Positions 1 through 6,449 of a DNA stretch of 7,805 bases are shown here, one piece after another. The DNA is from Bacteroidetes bacterium UBA7692 (GTDB taxonomy: Bacteria > Bacteroidota > Bacteroidia > Chitinophagales > LD1): the NCBI GenBank assembly GCA_002482725.1, contig DLGO01000038.1, forward strand, positions 94,228-102,032, in the 5' to 3' direction. A program made the translations under genes and the position numbers. The notes under the pieces are model-generated. The model had not been told where the DNA came from and did not search any database. It worked only from the letters and a program-made list of their open reading frames with translations. Numbering within the stretch: the first letter of the stretch is position 1; each line of letters opens with the position of its first letter.

Positions 1-198
1 TTGAGCAGACACCTGGGCAGCCGGAGCATAATTTACCACCTGTGGCAATACTTGCTGTGGTGCAAGCGATATAGTTTGAGCTATCTGTTCTACCTGGTTT
101 TTGATGTGGATCTCAAAATCGCCTTGTTTGATCTTGATGCCACTGATGTTCGTTTTGCTAACCAGTTTTATCAGCTCTTGAATTTCTTTAAATTCCAT
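1..198 (-). CDS. accB: Biotin carboxyl carrier protein of acetyl-CoA carboxylase (N-terminal part, runs off the window)
   Basis: The reverse strand is open from an ATG at 198 to the window edge, exactly 66 codons. The product starts MEFKEIQELIKLVSKTNI and continues SGIKIKQGDFEIHIKNQ. This matches the family's N-terminal pattern: a helix with IxELIKLV followed by a strand pair with GIxxIKxGDFEIxIK. It then enters a Pro/Ala/Gln/Val-rich linker (residues about 45-66) that normally leads to the biotinyl domain. The biotinylated lysine (usually in an MKM motif) lies outside the window and cannot be checked. In this family the protein carries biotin between biotin carboxylase (AccC) and carboxyltransferase for malonyl-CoA synthesis in the cytoplasm; accC would be expected just downstream, off the left edge. 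No Shine-Dalgarno sequence precedes the ATG, as is normal for Bacteroidota. The upstream neighbour lies on the same strand, 180 bases away. Confidence 0.88.
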   Translation of the reverse strand, partial: MEFKEIQELIKLVSKTNISGIKIKQGDFEIHIKNQVEQIAQTISLAPQQVLPQVVNYAPAAQVSAQ

Positions 199-262
199 GA
201 GTTAAATTTTCATTTATTATGGTATAAAATTTCCGCTTAGGTTTCAATCTTAGGCGGGGGAA

Positions 263-295
263 CGAAAATAGCTTTTTCTTGCTATTGGCTGCAAA
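263..295 (-). promoter_or_regulatory. Candidate Bacteroidota-type promoter for accB
   Basis: Read on the minus strand, a TTTG (292-295) is followed after 21 bases by TATTTTCG (263-270). This is one mismatch from the Bacteroidota -7 consensus TAnnTTTG, with the usual -33 TTTG at acceptable spacing. Transcription would start near 256-259, giving a leader of about 60 bases before the accB ATG. The -33 element lies in the loop of a small perfect hairpin (GCTGC-AAA-GCAGC, 288-300). This is the best match by eye in the 180-base gap; no experimental support is available. Confidence 0.4.
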
Positions 296-378
296 GCAGC
301 ACTATCAAAATTCTGTATGGCAGCATATAGTCGCAATTTTCATTGGTTTTTGACTCAAACGGCAGATTTTGAACTGAT

Positions 379-1089
379 TCAGAAGCCTATTTTCCGCGTC
401 GAGCTATTTACAATGTGAACCTTGAAAGGCTGTTTTAGTGTAAGGGTATCCTCTTGAGTATATAAGTAGCGGATATTTCTGAGCTGAATCAAGTCGCCAC
501 CGTCCAATTCATCTATCTTATTTCTGAGGGGAAGTGTGAGCCTGTCGCCCTGAATTTTAATTGTATCATTTTGCCTTCCGCCACTTAGTGCTGCTTCGAA
601 AGAAACAATGGGATAACCCGGCTCTGCTTTATACTTTGCTCCAATCTTTTTTGGTAGGTGTAAGTGACCCATTACGGCCATGCGCATGCGGTATTGTGCA
701 GAGTCATTTTCTACACCATCCAGGTTAAGTTTAGGCTCTTGGAAATCCAGTAATTCATATTCGCGGGTGAATATCATTTTGCTTTTGCCGTTTTTCTCGC
801 GGACAAACAATTTAAGTGTGCCGTTAGCTGCTTGTAGTGGTGTTATGGAGATTACAGAGTCCTTTTTAATTGCCATACCATTACTGAAATGGATACTGTC
901 GATGCTGTGTCCCTTTAACCCGGAAACGACAAATTTATTGGGCACATTTTTATAAAGCACATCAGCCTCTGGTAGTAGCGTGACCTTCAGGCTTTGGATG
1001 CGGAAAATGGTATCGGTCTGAGCCGTGGCTTTTTGCATAAACAACAGGCAGCAGAGCGAAAGAAGGGTAACTATCAATGCCTTTTTCAT
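379..1089 (-). CDS. Exported protein with two domains resembling the C-terminal periplasmic domains of GldM
   Basis: The product has 236 residues. Residues 1-23 are a signal peptide (MKK, hydrophobic core, cleavage after ATA before Q24). Residues 27-115 form a beta-rich domain shared with the two genes upstream: IxxLKVTLLPE, VLYKNVPNKFVVSGLKG, IDSI, TLKLFVREKNGK, then a Phe-rich closing strand. Residues 130-228 are a second domain found only here: RMRMAVMGHLHLP, a YPIVSFEAAL strand, GDRLTLPLRNKIDELDGGDLI, and a last strand QPFKVHIV. The order and phrasing (VLYxxVxN; vSF; G-xRL..I..L..GD.I) resemble domains 3 and 4 of GldM, part of the gliding/type IX secretion trans-envelope motor. The GldM transmembrane and helical N-terminal parts are missing, so the protein is probably free in the periplasm. 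It is the last gene of the operon and overlaps the previous one by four bases (ATGA). The GldM link is pattern recognition, not a search result; the role is unknown. Confidence 0.8.
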   Translation of the reverse strand: MKKALIVTLLSLCCLLFMQKATAQTDTIFRIQSLKVTLLPEADVLYKNVPNKFVVSGLKGHSIDSIHFSNGMAIKKDSVISITPLQAANGTLKLFVREKNGKSKMIFTREYELLDFQEPKLNLDGVENDSAQYRMRMAVMGHLHLPKKIGAKYKAEPGYPIVSFEAALSGGRQNDTIKIQGDRLTLPLRNKIDELDGGDLIQLRNIRYLYTQEDTLTLKQPFKVHIVNSSTRKIGF

Positions 1090-1481
1090 CCTCTGTTTCT
1101 TTTCATAGTACCTGCAGAATTGTACCTGTTGGTCCTCACTATCTTAAATGACTTCGAATACACCTGCTTTAGCTGTCCTTTCTCTGCTTTTACAAATAAT
1201 TTTATCTGCCCATCCTTGCCATTTGTAGGGAATAGCTGCAGGGTAGAATCTGTAACCACCGCTTCTGCATTGGTGATGTCGATACTGTCTATAGTAGCAC
1301 CATGAAGCCCTTTTATCTGTATAGTAACGGGTTCCTTTACCTGCAATGTTTTCAGCTCTGGCACCAGCGTTACCTTTATCTTTTTTATAGTGAATACGTC
1401 ATCTTGTGCGCTTAGGCATTGGGTAGATGAGATAAGTATCGCAATTAATATAGCATTTAAGCAGGCTCTTGAGATAATCAT
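1086..1481 (-). CDS. Small exported protein, single GldM-like domain (paralogue of its neighbours)
   Basis: From the ATG at 1481 the product has 131 residues. The frame stays open to a TTG at 1508, which would add nine residues (TISRYYN and flanks). I prefer the ATG because it gives a normal signal peptide (MIISR, hydrophobic core, cleavage after LSA before Q26) and TTG starts are uncommon in this phylum. The mature part has one domain: FTIKKIKVTLVPE, IQIKGLHGATIDSI, a D-S-T strand, and GQIKLFVKAEKGQ with a closing VYSKSFKIV. It lines up with the first domain of the gene at 379-1089 and with the gene at 1530-1922. The last residues (about TNRYNSAGTMKRNRG) are basic and probably disordered. 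Its stop overlaps the start of the next gene (ATGA, 1086-1089), so translation of the two is probably coupled. Function unknown; likely periplasmic. Confidence 0.75.
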   Translation of the reverse strand: MIISRACLNAILIAILISSTQCLSAQDDVFTIKKIKVTLVPELKTLQVKEPVTIQIKGLHGATIDSIDITNAEAVVTDSTLQLFPTNGKDGQIKLFVKAEKGQLKQVYSKSFKIVRTNRYNSAGTMKRNRG

Positions 1482-1529
1482 ATTATAATAACGTGATATG
1501 GTTGCCAAATTATCTGTTTTATTTAATAT

Positions 1530-1922
1530 TTATTCATGCGCATACATTAAGAAGCGTTTGGTATAGATAAGCTTATATCTTTTGTCTTTTTGCCTTGTGA
1601 AGAGTTTAAGTACTATAGGATTGCCTTCAATAGGTACTATTGTCAGGCTGGAATCCCTGATGATAACTTTGCCACGATACAGCGAAGCGCTATCAATTTT
1701 TGTGCCTTTTAACCCGCGTACCTTGAAGTAATTATTTATTCCCCAGTTGAGGGTTTCCTGGTTGGGGTATAGCGTAGGTTTTACGGCAGATATTTTAAAT
1801 ACAACCTCCTGTTGTGCGCTGGCTTTAAATGAGAAAACAAGTAGTAAGGAAAAAGCAATAAAGCCGGGCAGAAGAGACTTCCACCCGGCACTGATTTTCC
1901 AGTTATTTTTAAGCTGCATCAT
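1530..1922 (-). CDS. Small exported protein, single GldM-like domain (paralogue of its neighbours)
   Basis: The product has 130 residues. The signal peptide has a long basic n-region (KNNWKISAGWK), a hydrophobic core at residues 18-31 and a likely cleavage after ASA, before Q37. The mature part is one beta-rich domain: VFKISAVKPTLYPN, NNYFKVRGLKGTKIDSA, RDSSLTIVPIEG, LKLFTRQKDKRYKLIYTKRF. It shares with both downstream genes the order I/VK-x-TL-x-P, V-x-GLKG-x-x-IDS, DS-x-x-x-I-x-P and LKLF-x-R-x-K, so the three are tandem duplicates that have diverged widely. The start overlaps the stop of the membrane-protein gene (ATGA, 1919-1922). A second ATG follows directly (MM), so either could be the true start. 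It is the first of the three exported genes. Function unknown; periplasmic location inferred. Confidence 0.78.
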   Translation of the reverse strand: MMQLKNNWKISAGWKSLLPGFIAFSLLLVFSFKASAQQEVVFKISAVKPTLYPNQETLNWGINNYFKVRGLKGTKIDSASLYRGKVIIRDSSLTIVPIEGNPIVLKLFTRQKDKRYKLIYTKRFLMYAHE

Positions 1923-3715
1923 ATTTCCAGATATGATTTTACTTCAGCTACATTGGTAAATTTCTTATCTATAAGCTGCATGTGCAAAGTGATATTTTTA
2001 CCTGTTTTGCTTGCTATGGCAAACTCCTCTGGTTTCATGATAAAAAGTTTCCCGCTTTGGGTCATTCCCCATAAAACATTTTTAGCATTGGGATTATAGC
2101 GGAATTCATCTAAAGCATAATAAACAATCATTTTGTTTACTCCTTTTTCTGCCAGATAGACTGAGCTAAATGATTCTGACCCAGGAAGTACAATTGTGGC
2201 GTTGGCTTTTGCACCGGAAGGCATCTGAGCTGCACAGTCACCATTCCAGTAGCCAAATTTTGATACCTGAAACGTTCTGTATATCAATTCATAATTCCTT
2301 TGGCTCGTTTCTCGCTCTGTCCTTAATCTTTCATACTCTTTATTCTCTCTTTCAATAATTGCCATTTGTGCAGCATACTGCCTTTCCTGCTCAGCTATTG
2401 CGGCATCTGCAGAGGCTTCCAATGCAGCCTGTCTTGCCTTAAATCTTTGGGCTAGATTGTCGTATGCTTTGGCAGATGCCTCTTCCATCTGTTTGATTCG
2501 CAAGTCAGCAGCATTGTTAGCTTCTTCTTGCATGAGTTTTGTTTCTGCGTCTTTATCAGCCTGTATGTTCTTAGCTTCCTGTGCATCTTTCTCAGCTTTT
2601 TTCTTTTTGGCCTTTTCTTGCTTAGCTACTTTCTTATTGTTTGCTATGGTGTATTCGTTGTATAGTTGCTGGGCTTCGTTTATGTCTTTCTCTTCAAATA
2701 CAGGCGTTGCTTTTACTGAATAGCTTTCAGTAGCATTACTGAATACAACTTCGTATGCAGTAGAGTTTGGCAGTCTTTTTATCTCGCCACTGGTCCATTC
2801 TATTTTTGCCTTTTTAGGGTCATAGTTGGCATCAGCAGTTGGCTGGAATTTTACGTTTTTGTACACAGCTATTTCAGGGAATTCCTCTTCGCTTACTTCG
2901 ATGCGGAAACGCGGCTTGCTAATGTCTGCCTTTGCTGGTAAAACAGGGGCGGGCATTTTGGTGGCTTCCTCAGGCGCGGTAAAAATTTGATTTGTATTTA
3001 TCGCTGTTTCTCCTGCATTTTTTGGGTCAACTTGGTTCGTTTCTTCCGCTCTCAAAGCTACTAGTTCGGCTATACTTTTTCCTTTGTATTCCCATTTTCT
3101 TTTTACGGTATCCAGGTAGTAACTATTGAACCTTTCAGCATCATTGTACGAAATCATATTTACATTGATCATAGCTTCCGGATTAGGTTTCAGCTGCTTG
3201 CCGTTTTGCGAAGCGCTTATCTCCATCATGCCTGCTGTTTCAAAGAACATCTTTTGCCCTGCGCTATCGTAGTTCATTGGTATGCCAGCTATAAATGCTT
3301 CCTGTACGGTGTGAAACTCCCTGTATTGCAGCTCTACCTGCCCGGTAACTTTGTTGCCGCTTTCATCCAGAAATGCGTTGGCCGGTATCCTGATAGCAGA
3401 GCCTGTTTTGTAGAATACTACAGAGTCTTTCGTAGCATCTATCTGGTAAGTAGTATAGGTAATATCAATACCCTCGATTGGTGGGTTAATGAAGGCTGAA
3501 AGCGTAGTTATTGCTTCATCTTTCAAAGCGAAGAAAACTGCTGTGCCTATGATGCAGGCCACTAAGCCGGCGGCAAAAATTTTGAATGCTGTACCTTTGT
3601 AAAAGGGCGGTTTGGCAGCCTTGTATGCCGACATCAGCTGGCCGAAGTCTTGGCCCCTGGCTATGTCGTCGGGCGTAAGGGGCTGGTGATTGGTATTTAT
3701 CTTAAAGTTTTTCAT
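1919..3715 (-). CDS. Single-pass membrane protein with long periplasmic coiled coil, partner of the ECF sigma factor (possible anti-sigma or envelope sensor)
   Basis: The product has 598 residues. Residues 1-43 are a polar, presumably cytoplasmic segment (PLTPDDIARGQDFGQLMSAYKAA). Residues 44-64 are one transmembrane helix (FKIFAAGLVACIIGTAVFFAL). Residues 80-215 form a beta-rich domain with IRIPANAFLDESGNKVTG, ELQYREF, AGIPMNYDS and FFETAGMMEI, a pattern I know from Bacteroidota envelope proteins and which recalls ZU5-like folds. Residues 265-340 form a second beta-rich stretch. Residues 345-475 are a charged Ala/Glu/Lys/Gln-rich coiled coil. Residues 480-598 form a closing domain with FQVSKFGYWNGDC, then VYYALDEFRYNPN, NVLWGMT and GKLFIM. 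The gene lies 12 bases after the sigma factor gene, the usual place for an anti-sigma factor, and the cytoplasmic tail is the right length to hold one. No classical zinc anti-sigma motif (HxxxCxxC) or FecR domain is visible, so the anti-sigma role is inference from position. Confidence 0.8.
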   Translation of the reverse strand: MKNFKINTNHQPLTPDDIARGQDFGQLMSAYKAAKPPFYKGTAFKIFAAGLVACIIGTAVFFALKDEAITTLSAFINPPIEGIDITYTTYQIDATKDSVVFYKTGSAIRIPANAFLDESGNKVTGQVELQYREFHTVQEAFIAGIPMNYDSAGQKMFFETAGMMEISASQNGKQLKPNPEAMINVNMISYNDAERFNSYYLDTVKRKWEYKGKSIAELVALRAEETNQVDPKNAGETAINTNQIFTAPEEATKMPAPVLPAKADISKPRFRIEVSEEEFPEIAVYKNVKFQPTADANYDPKKAKIEWTSGEIKRLPNSTAYEVVFSNATESYSVKATPVFEEKDINEAQQLYNEYTIANNKKVAKQEKAKKKKAEKDAQEAKNIQADKDAETKLMQEEANNAADLRIKQMEEASAKAYDNLAQRFKARQAALEASADAAIAEQERQYAAQMAIIERENKEYERLRTERETSQRNYELIYRTFQVSKFGYWNGDCAAQMPSGAKANATIVLPGSESFSSVYLAEKGVNKMIVYYALDEFRYNPNAKNVLWGMTQSGKLFIMKPEEFAIASKTGKNITLHMQLIDKKFTNVAEVKSYLEI

Positions 3716-3727
3716 TGCCTGATATGT

Positions 3728-4327
3728 TTAGTTCTGTCTGTCAATTTGTTTGCTGATAATGGGTTTTAGCTTATCCAGTATACGGTACAGTTTCATCTTG
3801 GTGGCAGCCTCGCTCATGCCAAGTATCTCGCCTATTTCCTTGAATGGCCTTTTTTCGAAAAAACGCATCTCTACCAGTTGAAAATCCTCTTCTTCCAGGT
3901 GGGTCATGGCTTCCCCCACTGCTTGCTCATGCGCTACGTGCAGTGGCTGTTCCATTTCCTGTGCTATGTCTTTCAGGTACACTTCGCTGCAGTTGATACC
4001 ACGTGTTTTTTTCTCCTTGCGGAAAAGCTGGTTCAACTCATTGATGGCAATTCGGTACAGCCAGCTGCTGAATGGTAGCCCGCGCATTTCGTACTTTGGC
4101 AGCGATACCATGGCCTGGATAAATACCTGCTGGGTTACGTCATACGCATCGTCTTTAGAGGTAAGGCGCTGGTACACGAACCGCAGTATCTGCTCGTAGT
4201 ATTTTTCGTAGAGGAACCTGAAGTTCTCGGGTTTTTGTTTCGCGGCGGTTATGAGCGCCTCTTCGCTCGTAGCCCCGCTTGCGCTTCCTTGTGGCATAGT
4301 ATGTGATGAAATTGATCGGGCCTGCAT
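3728..4327 (-). CDS. RNA polymerase sigma factor, ECF (sigma-70) subfamily
   Basis: The product has 199 residues, a normal ECF size. Region 2 spans about residues 36-106: FRFLYEKYYEQILRFVYQRL, then DDAYDVTQQVFIQAM, the core-binding and -10-recognition helix pair, then LPFSSWLYRIAINEL. Region 4 spans about 139-190: LEEEDFQLVEMRFFEKRPFKEIGEILGMSEAATKMKLYRILDKL, a helix-turn-helix for the -35 element. There is no extra C-terminal domain. The first 20 residues are Ser/Gly/Met-rich; an ATG at residue 11 is a possible alternative start. It is the first gene of a five-gene operon and probably transcribes it, as is common for ECF systems, though no target promoter could be recognised. The divergent gene is an ABC-F ATPase. 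Family assignment is firm; the stimulus is unknown. Confidence 0.93.
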   Translation of the reverse strand: MQARSISSHTMPQGSASGATSEEALITAAKQKPENFRFLYEKYYEQILRFVYQRLTSKDDAYDVTQQVFIQAMVSLPKYEMRGLPFSSWLYRIAINELNQLFRKEKKTRGINCSEVYLKDIAQEMEQPLHVAHEQAVGEAMTHLEEEDFQLVEMRFFEKRPFKEIGEILGMSEAATKMKLYRILDKLKPIISKQIDRQN

Positions 4328-4361
4328 CTGCTTTTCTTTGTTGTATAACGCGGGCAGTAGC

Positions 4362-4369
4362 GAAAAGTA
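4362..4369 (-). promoter_or_regulatory. Weak candidate -7 element for the sigma-factor operon
   Basis: Minus strand TACTTTTC, one mismatch from TAnnTTTG, lies 34 bases upstream of the sigma-factor ATG. No -33 TTTG sits at the expected distance (one lies only 13 bases upstream). If the operon is driven by its own ECF factor the real promoter will look different, so this is weak. Confidence 0.2.
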
Positions 4370-4443
4370 ACAGATTTATTCGCAAATACCGCTTACCTGT
4401 AATTTTGGGTTATTTTAATAAGGCAAAAACAGCAGGCAAAAGT

Positions 4444-4451
4444 TAACTTTG
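4444..4451 (+). promoter_or_regulatory. Perfect TAnnTTTG -7 element directly before the ABC-F gene
   Basis: TAACTTTG matches the Bacteroidota -7 consensus at all fixed positions and ends four bases before the ATG at 4456. Transcription would start at or within a few bases of the start codon, giving a leaderless or nearly leaderless mRNA. No TTTG is seen at the -33 distance (about 4419-4424), so the element stands alone. Confidence 0.5.
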
Positions 4452-4455
4452 CGAC

Positions 4456-6372
4456 ATGCATTATTTAAGTGTCGAGAATTTAACCAAGACGTTTTCCATA
4501 GACCCTGTTTTTGAGAATATTTCCTTTAACATATCACTGGGCGACAAAATTGCCATGATAGCCAAAAACGGCAGTGGTAAAACTACCCTTTTGCGCATAA
4601 TAGCCGGATTGGAGAAGGCCGATAGCGGTAAAGTTTGGGTGCACAAAGATGTGCGCGTTAGCTTCCTGGACCAGGACCCTAAATTTGACGAAACCAAAAG
4701 CGCTATAGACAATGTGTTTGCGCACAAGCACCCTGTGATAGAAGCGGTAAAACAATATGAATTGCTGCTGGAAGAAGAGAACCCGGATGGCGACCAGCTT
4801 GCAGAGGCCATGGGCCGCATGGACGAGCTGAATGCCTGGCACTTCGAAAGTACGGTGCAGCAGATATTGTCGCGCCTGAAGATAAACCACCTGGACCAAC
4901 GCGTGGTGAGCATGAGCGGGGGACAACGCAAGCGACTTGCACTTGCCAAAGTATTGATAGACCTTACCTTTTTTGAACAACATACGCTGCTGATTATGGA
5001 TGAGCCGACCAATCACCTCGACTTCGAGATGATAGACTGGTTGGAGCATTTCCTGAGCAACGATAACGTAACCCTGCTGCTGGTAACCCACGACAGGTAC
5101 TTCCTGGATAATGTGTGCAACGAAGTGCTTGAAATGGACAACGGCCAGATATACGTACACCGTGGCAACTACGAGTACTTCCTGATGCGTCGTGCAGAGC
5201 GCGAAGTAAGCGAGGCGGCTAGTGTAGACAAGGCGCGCAACAGCTACCGCAAGGAGCTGGAGTGGATGCGCAAGCAGCCAAAGGCGCGTACTACAAAATC
5301 TAAAAGCCGTATTGATGCCTTTGCCGATGTAGAAGCAAAAGCACACTCGGGCAGGATAGAAGAGAAGCTGGAGCTAAACATGAAAATGACGCGCCTGGGT
5401 GGTAAAATCCTGGAGCTGAAAAAGCTGTACAAGAACTTTGGCGACAAGGTTATCCTGAAAGGCTTTGACTATACCTTTAAAAAAGGCGAGCGCATTGGTA
5501 TCATTGGTAAAAATGGTGCTGGTAAAACTACCTTCCTGAATATAGTACAGGGTTTGGAAAATGCCGATTCGGGTAAAATCAACACGGGTGAAACGGTGGT
5601 ATTCGGATACTTCTCTCAGCAGGGCCTTGCCTTTAAGGAAGACCAGCGCGTAATAGAATTTGTAAAGAACATAGCGGAGCACTTTCCGCTGGCAGATGGT
5701 ACCAAGCTAAGCGCAGGTAAGTTCCTGGAGCGTTTCCAGTTTACACCCGAGCAGCAGTTTACCTATATAAGCAAGCTAAGCGGCGGTGAAAAGAAACGCC
5801 TGCAATTGCTAAGCATATTGTTTACCAACCCCAACTTCCTGATACTGGATGAGCCTACCAATGACCTGGACCTGATAACACTTACGGTGTTGGAGGAGTT
5901 TCTGCAGGAGTACCAGGGCTGTGTGATGATTGTATCGCACGACAGGTACTTTATGGATAAGCTGGTTGATCACCTATTCATCTTCGATGGTGATGGTGTG
6001 GTGCGCGACTTCCCGGGTAACTATACCCAGTTCCGCCTGAACTCTGATTGGAAAGAAGAGTCAGACGATCGCGGTACAGACCTTACAGCCAAAGATACGG
6101 CTACCAAAGTAGCTGAACAGCCTGCTGCTACAAGCACTGCAACCGCAACTGCCAAGCGCAAATTCAGCTATAAAGAGAAAACGGAATTCGAAAAGCTGGA
6201 GAAAGAAGTACCTGCGCTGGAAAAGCAAAAGGAAGAGCTGAACGAAAAAATAGCTGCCGGAACATTACCGTATGATGAATTGCAAAAAGCCATAGACCTG
6301 TTGGGTAAAGTAACACTGGAACTAGAGGAAAAAGAACTCCGCTGGTTGGAGTTGAGCGAGATAGGAGGGTAA
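4456..6372 (+). CDS. uup: ABC-F family ATPase, Uup type
   Basis: The product has 638 residues with two ABC ATPase domains and no membrane segments, the ABC-F layout. Domain 1: Walker A KNGSGKTT (37-44), signature MSGGQ (153-157), Walker B LLIMDEPTNHLD (178-189), switch histidine H212 in THDRYF. A charged linker helix pair spans about 240-318 (EWMRKQPKARTTKSKSR). Domain 2: Walker A GKNGAGKTT (351-359), signature LSGGE (441-445), Walker B FLILDEPTNDLD (461-472), H495 in SHDRYF. After a Thr/Ala-rich spacer (about 545-568) comes a C-terminal coiled coil (KRKFSYKEKTEFEKLEKEV to the end), which marks Uup rather than EttA. Known relatives bind ribosomes or nucleic acid; E. coli Uup affects ribosome function and precise excision of transposons. 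One deviation: the first Walker A glycine of domain 1 is Ala36, while domain 2 is canonical. Three in-frame stops follow in a row (TAA TGA TAA). The short linker argues against an antibiotic-resistance type. Confidence 0.93.
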   Translation: MHYLSVENLTKTFSIDPVFENISFNISLGDKIAMIAKNGSGKTTLLRIIAGLEKADSGKVWVHKDVRVSFLDQDPKFDETKSAIDNVFAHKHPVIEAVKQYELLLEEENPDGDQLAEAMGRMDELNAWHFESTVQQILSRLKINHLDQRVVSMSGGQRKRLALAKVLIDLTFFEQHTLLIMDEPTNHLDFEMIDWLEHFLSNDNVTLLLVTHDRYFLDNVCNEVLEMDNGQIYVHRGNYEYFLMRRAEREVSEAASVDKARNSYRKELEWMRKQPKARTTKSKSRIDAFADVEAKAHSGRIEEKLELNMKMTRLGGKILELKKLYKNFGDKVILKGFDYTFKKGERIGIIGKNGAGKTTFLNIVQGLENADSGKINTGETVVFGYFSQQGLAFKEDQRVIEFVKNIAEHFPLADGTKLSAGKFLERFQFTPEQQFTYISKLSGGEKKRLQLLSILFTNPNFLILDEPTNDLDLITLTVLEEFLQEYQGCVMIVSHDRYFMDKLVDHLFIFDGDGVVRDFPGNYTQFRLNSDWKEESDDRGTDLTAKDTATKVAEQPAATSTATATAKRKFSYKEKTEFEKLEKEVPALEKQKEELNEKIAAGTLPYDELQKAIDLLGKVTLELEEKELRWLELSEIGG

Positions 6373-6376
6373 TGAT

Positions 6377-6400
6377 AAGAGGGATGTACACTCACCTCTT
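6377..6400 (+). terminator. Weak hairpin after the ABC-F gene
   Basis: AAGAGG (6377-6382) pairs with CCTCTT (6395-6400) across a 12-base loop, starting a few bases after the stop. No real T-run follows, only TATACATTT. It may help end the transcript but is a poor intrinsic terminator. Confidence 0.3.
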
Positions 6401-6402
6401 TA

Positions 6403-6410
6403 TACATTTG
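6403..6410 (+). promoter_or_regulatory. Isolated TAnnTTTG -7 element
   Basis: TACATTTG matches the consensus perfectly and sits 39 bases before the ATG of the small ORF at 6450. No TTTG is found at the -33 distance, so it may be chance in AT-rich DNA. Confidence 0.22.
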
Positions 6411-6449
6411 GAATGAAACGCTAATTTGGAAATATTGCAGCCGGACAAA

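Noticed and set aside
1..240. Plus-strand frame of 79 codons at the left edge
   Set aside because: It lies opposite accB, whose minus-strand product is clearly recognisable.
240..256. Direct repeat CTTAGG (two copies, 13-base period) in the accB leader
   Set aside because: Two six-base copies are too short to separate from chance, and no structure forms around them.
2500..2680. Lys/Ala/Glu-rich stretch considered as a DNA repeat array
   Set aside because: The bias is in the amino acids of a coiled coil; the DNA itself shows no regular repeat unit.
4155..4385. Minus-strand frame of 76 codons overlapping the start of the sigma-factor gene
   Set aside because: It overlaps the ECF gene in another frame and its Arg-rich product resembles no family; the sigma-factor frame is clear.
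4461..5346. Long minus-strand frames (up to 270 codons) opposite the ABC-F gene
   Set aside because: They are antisense shadows of a well-conserved coding sequence, with no start signals and no recognisable protein features.
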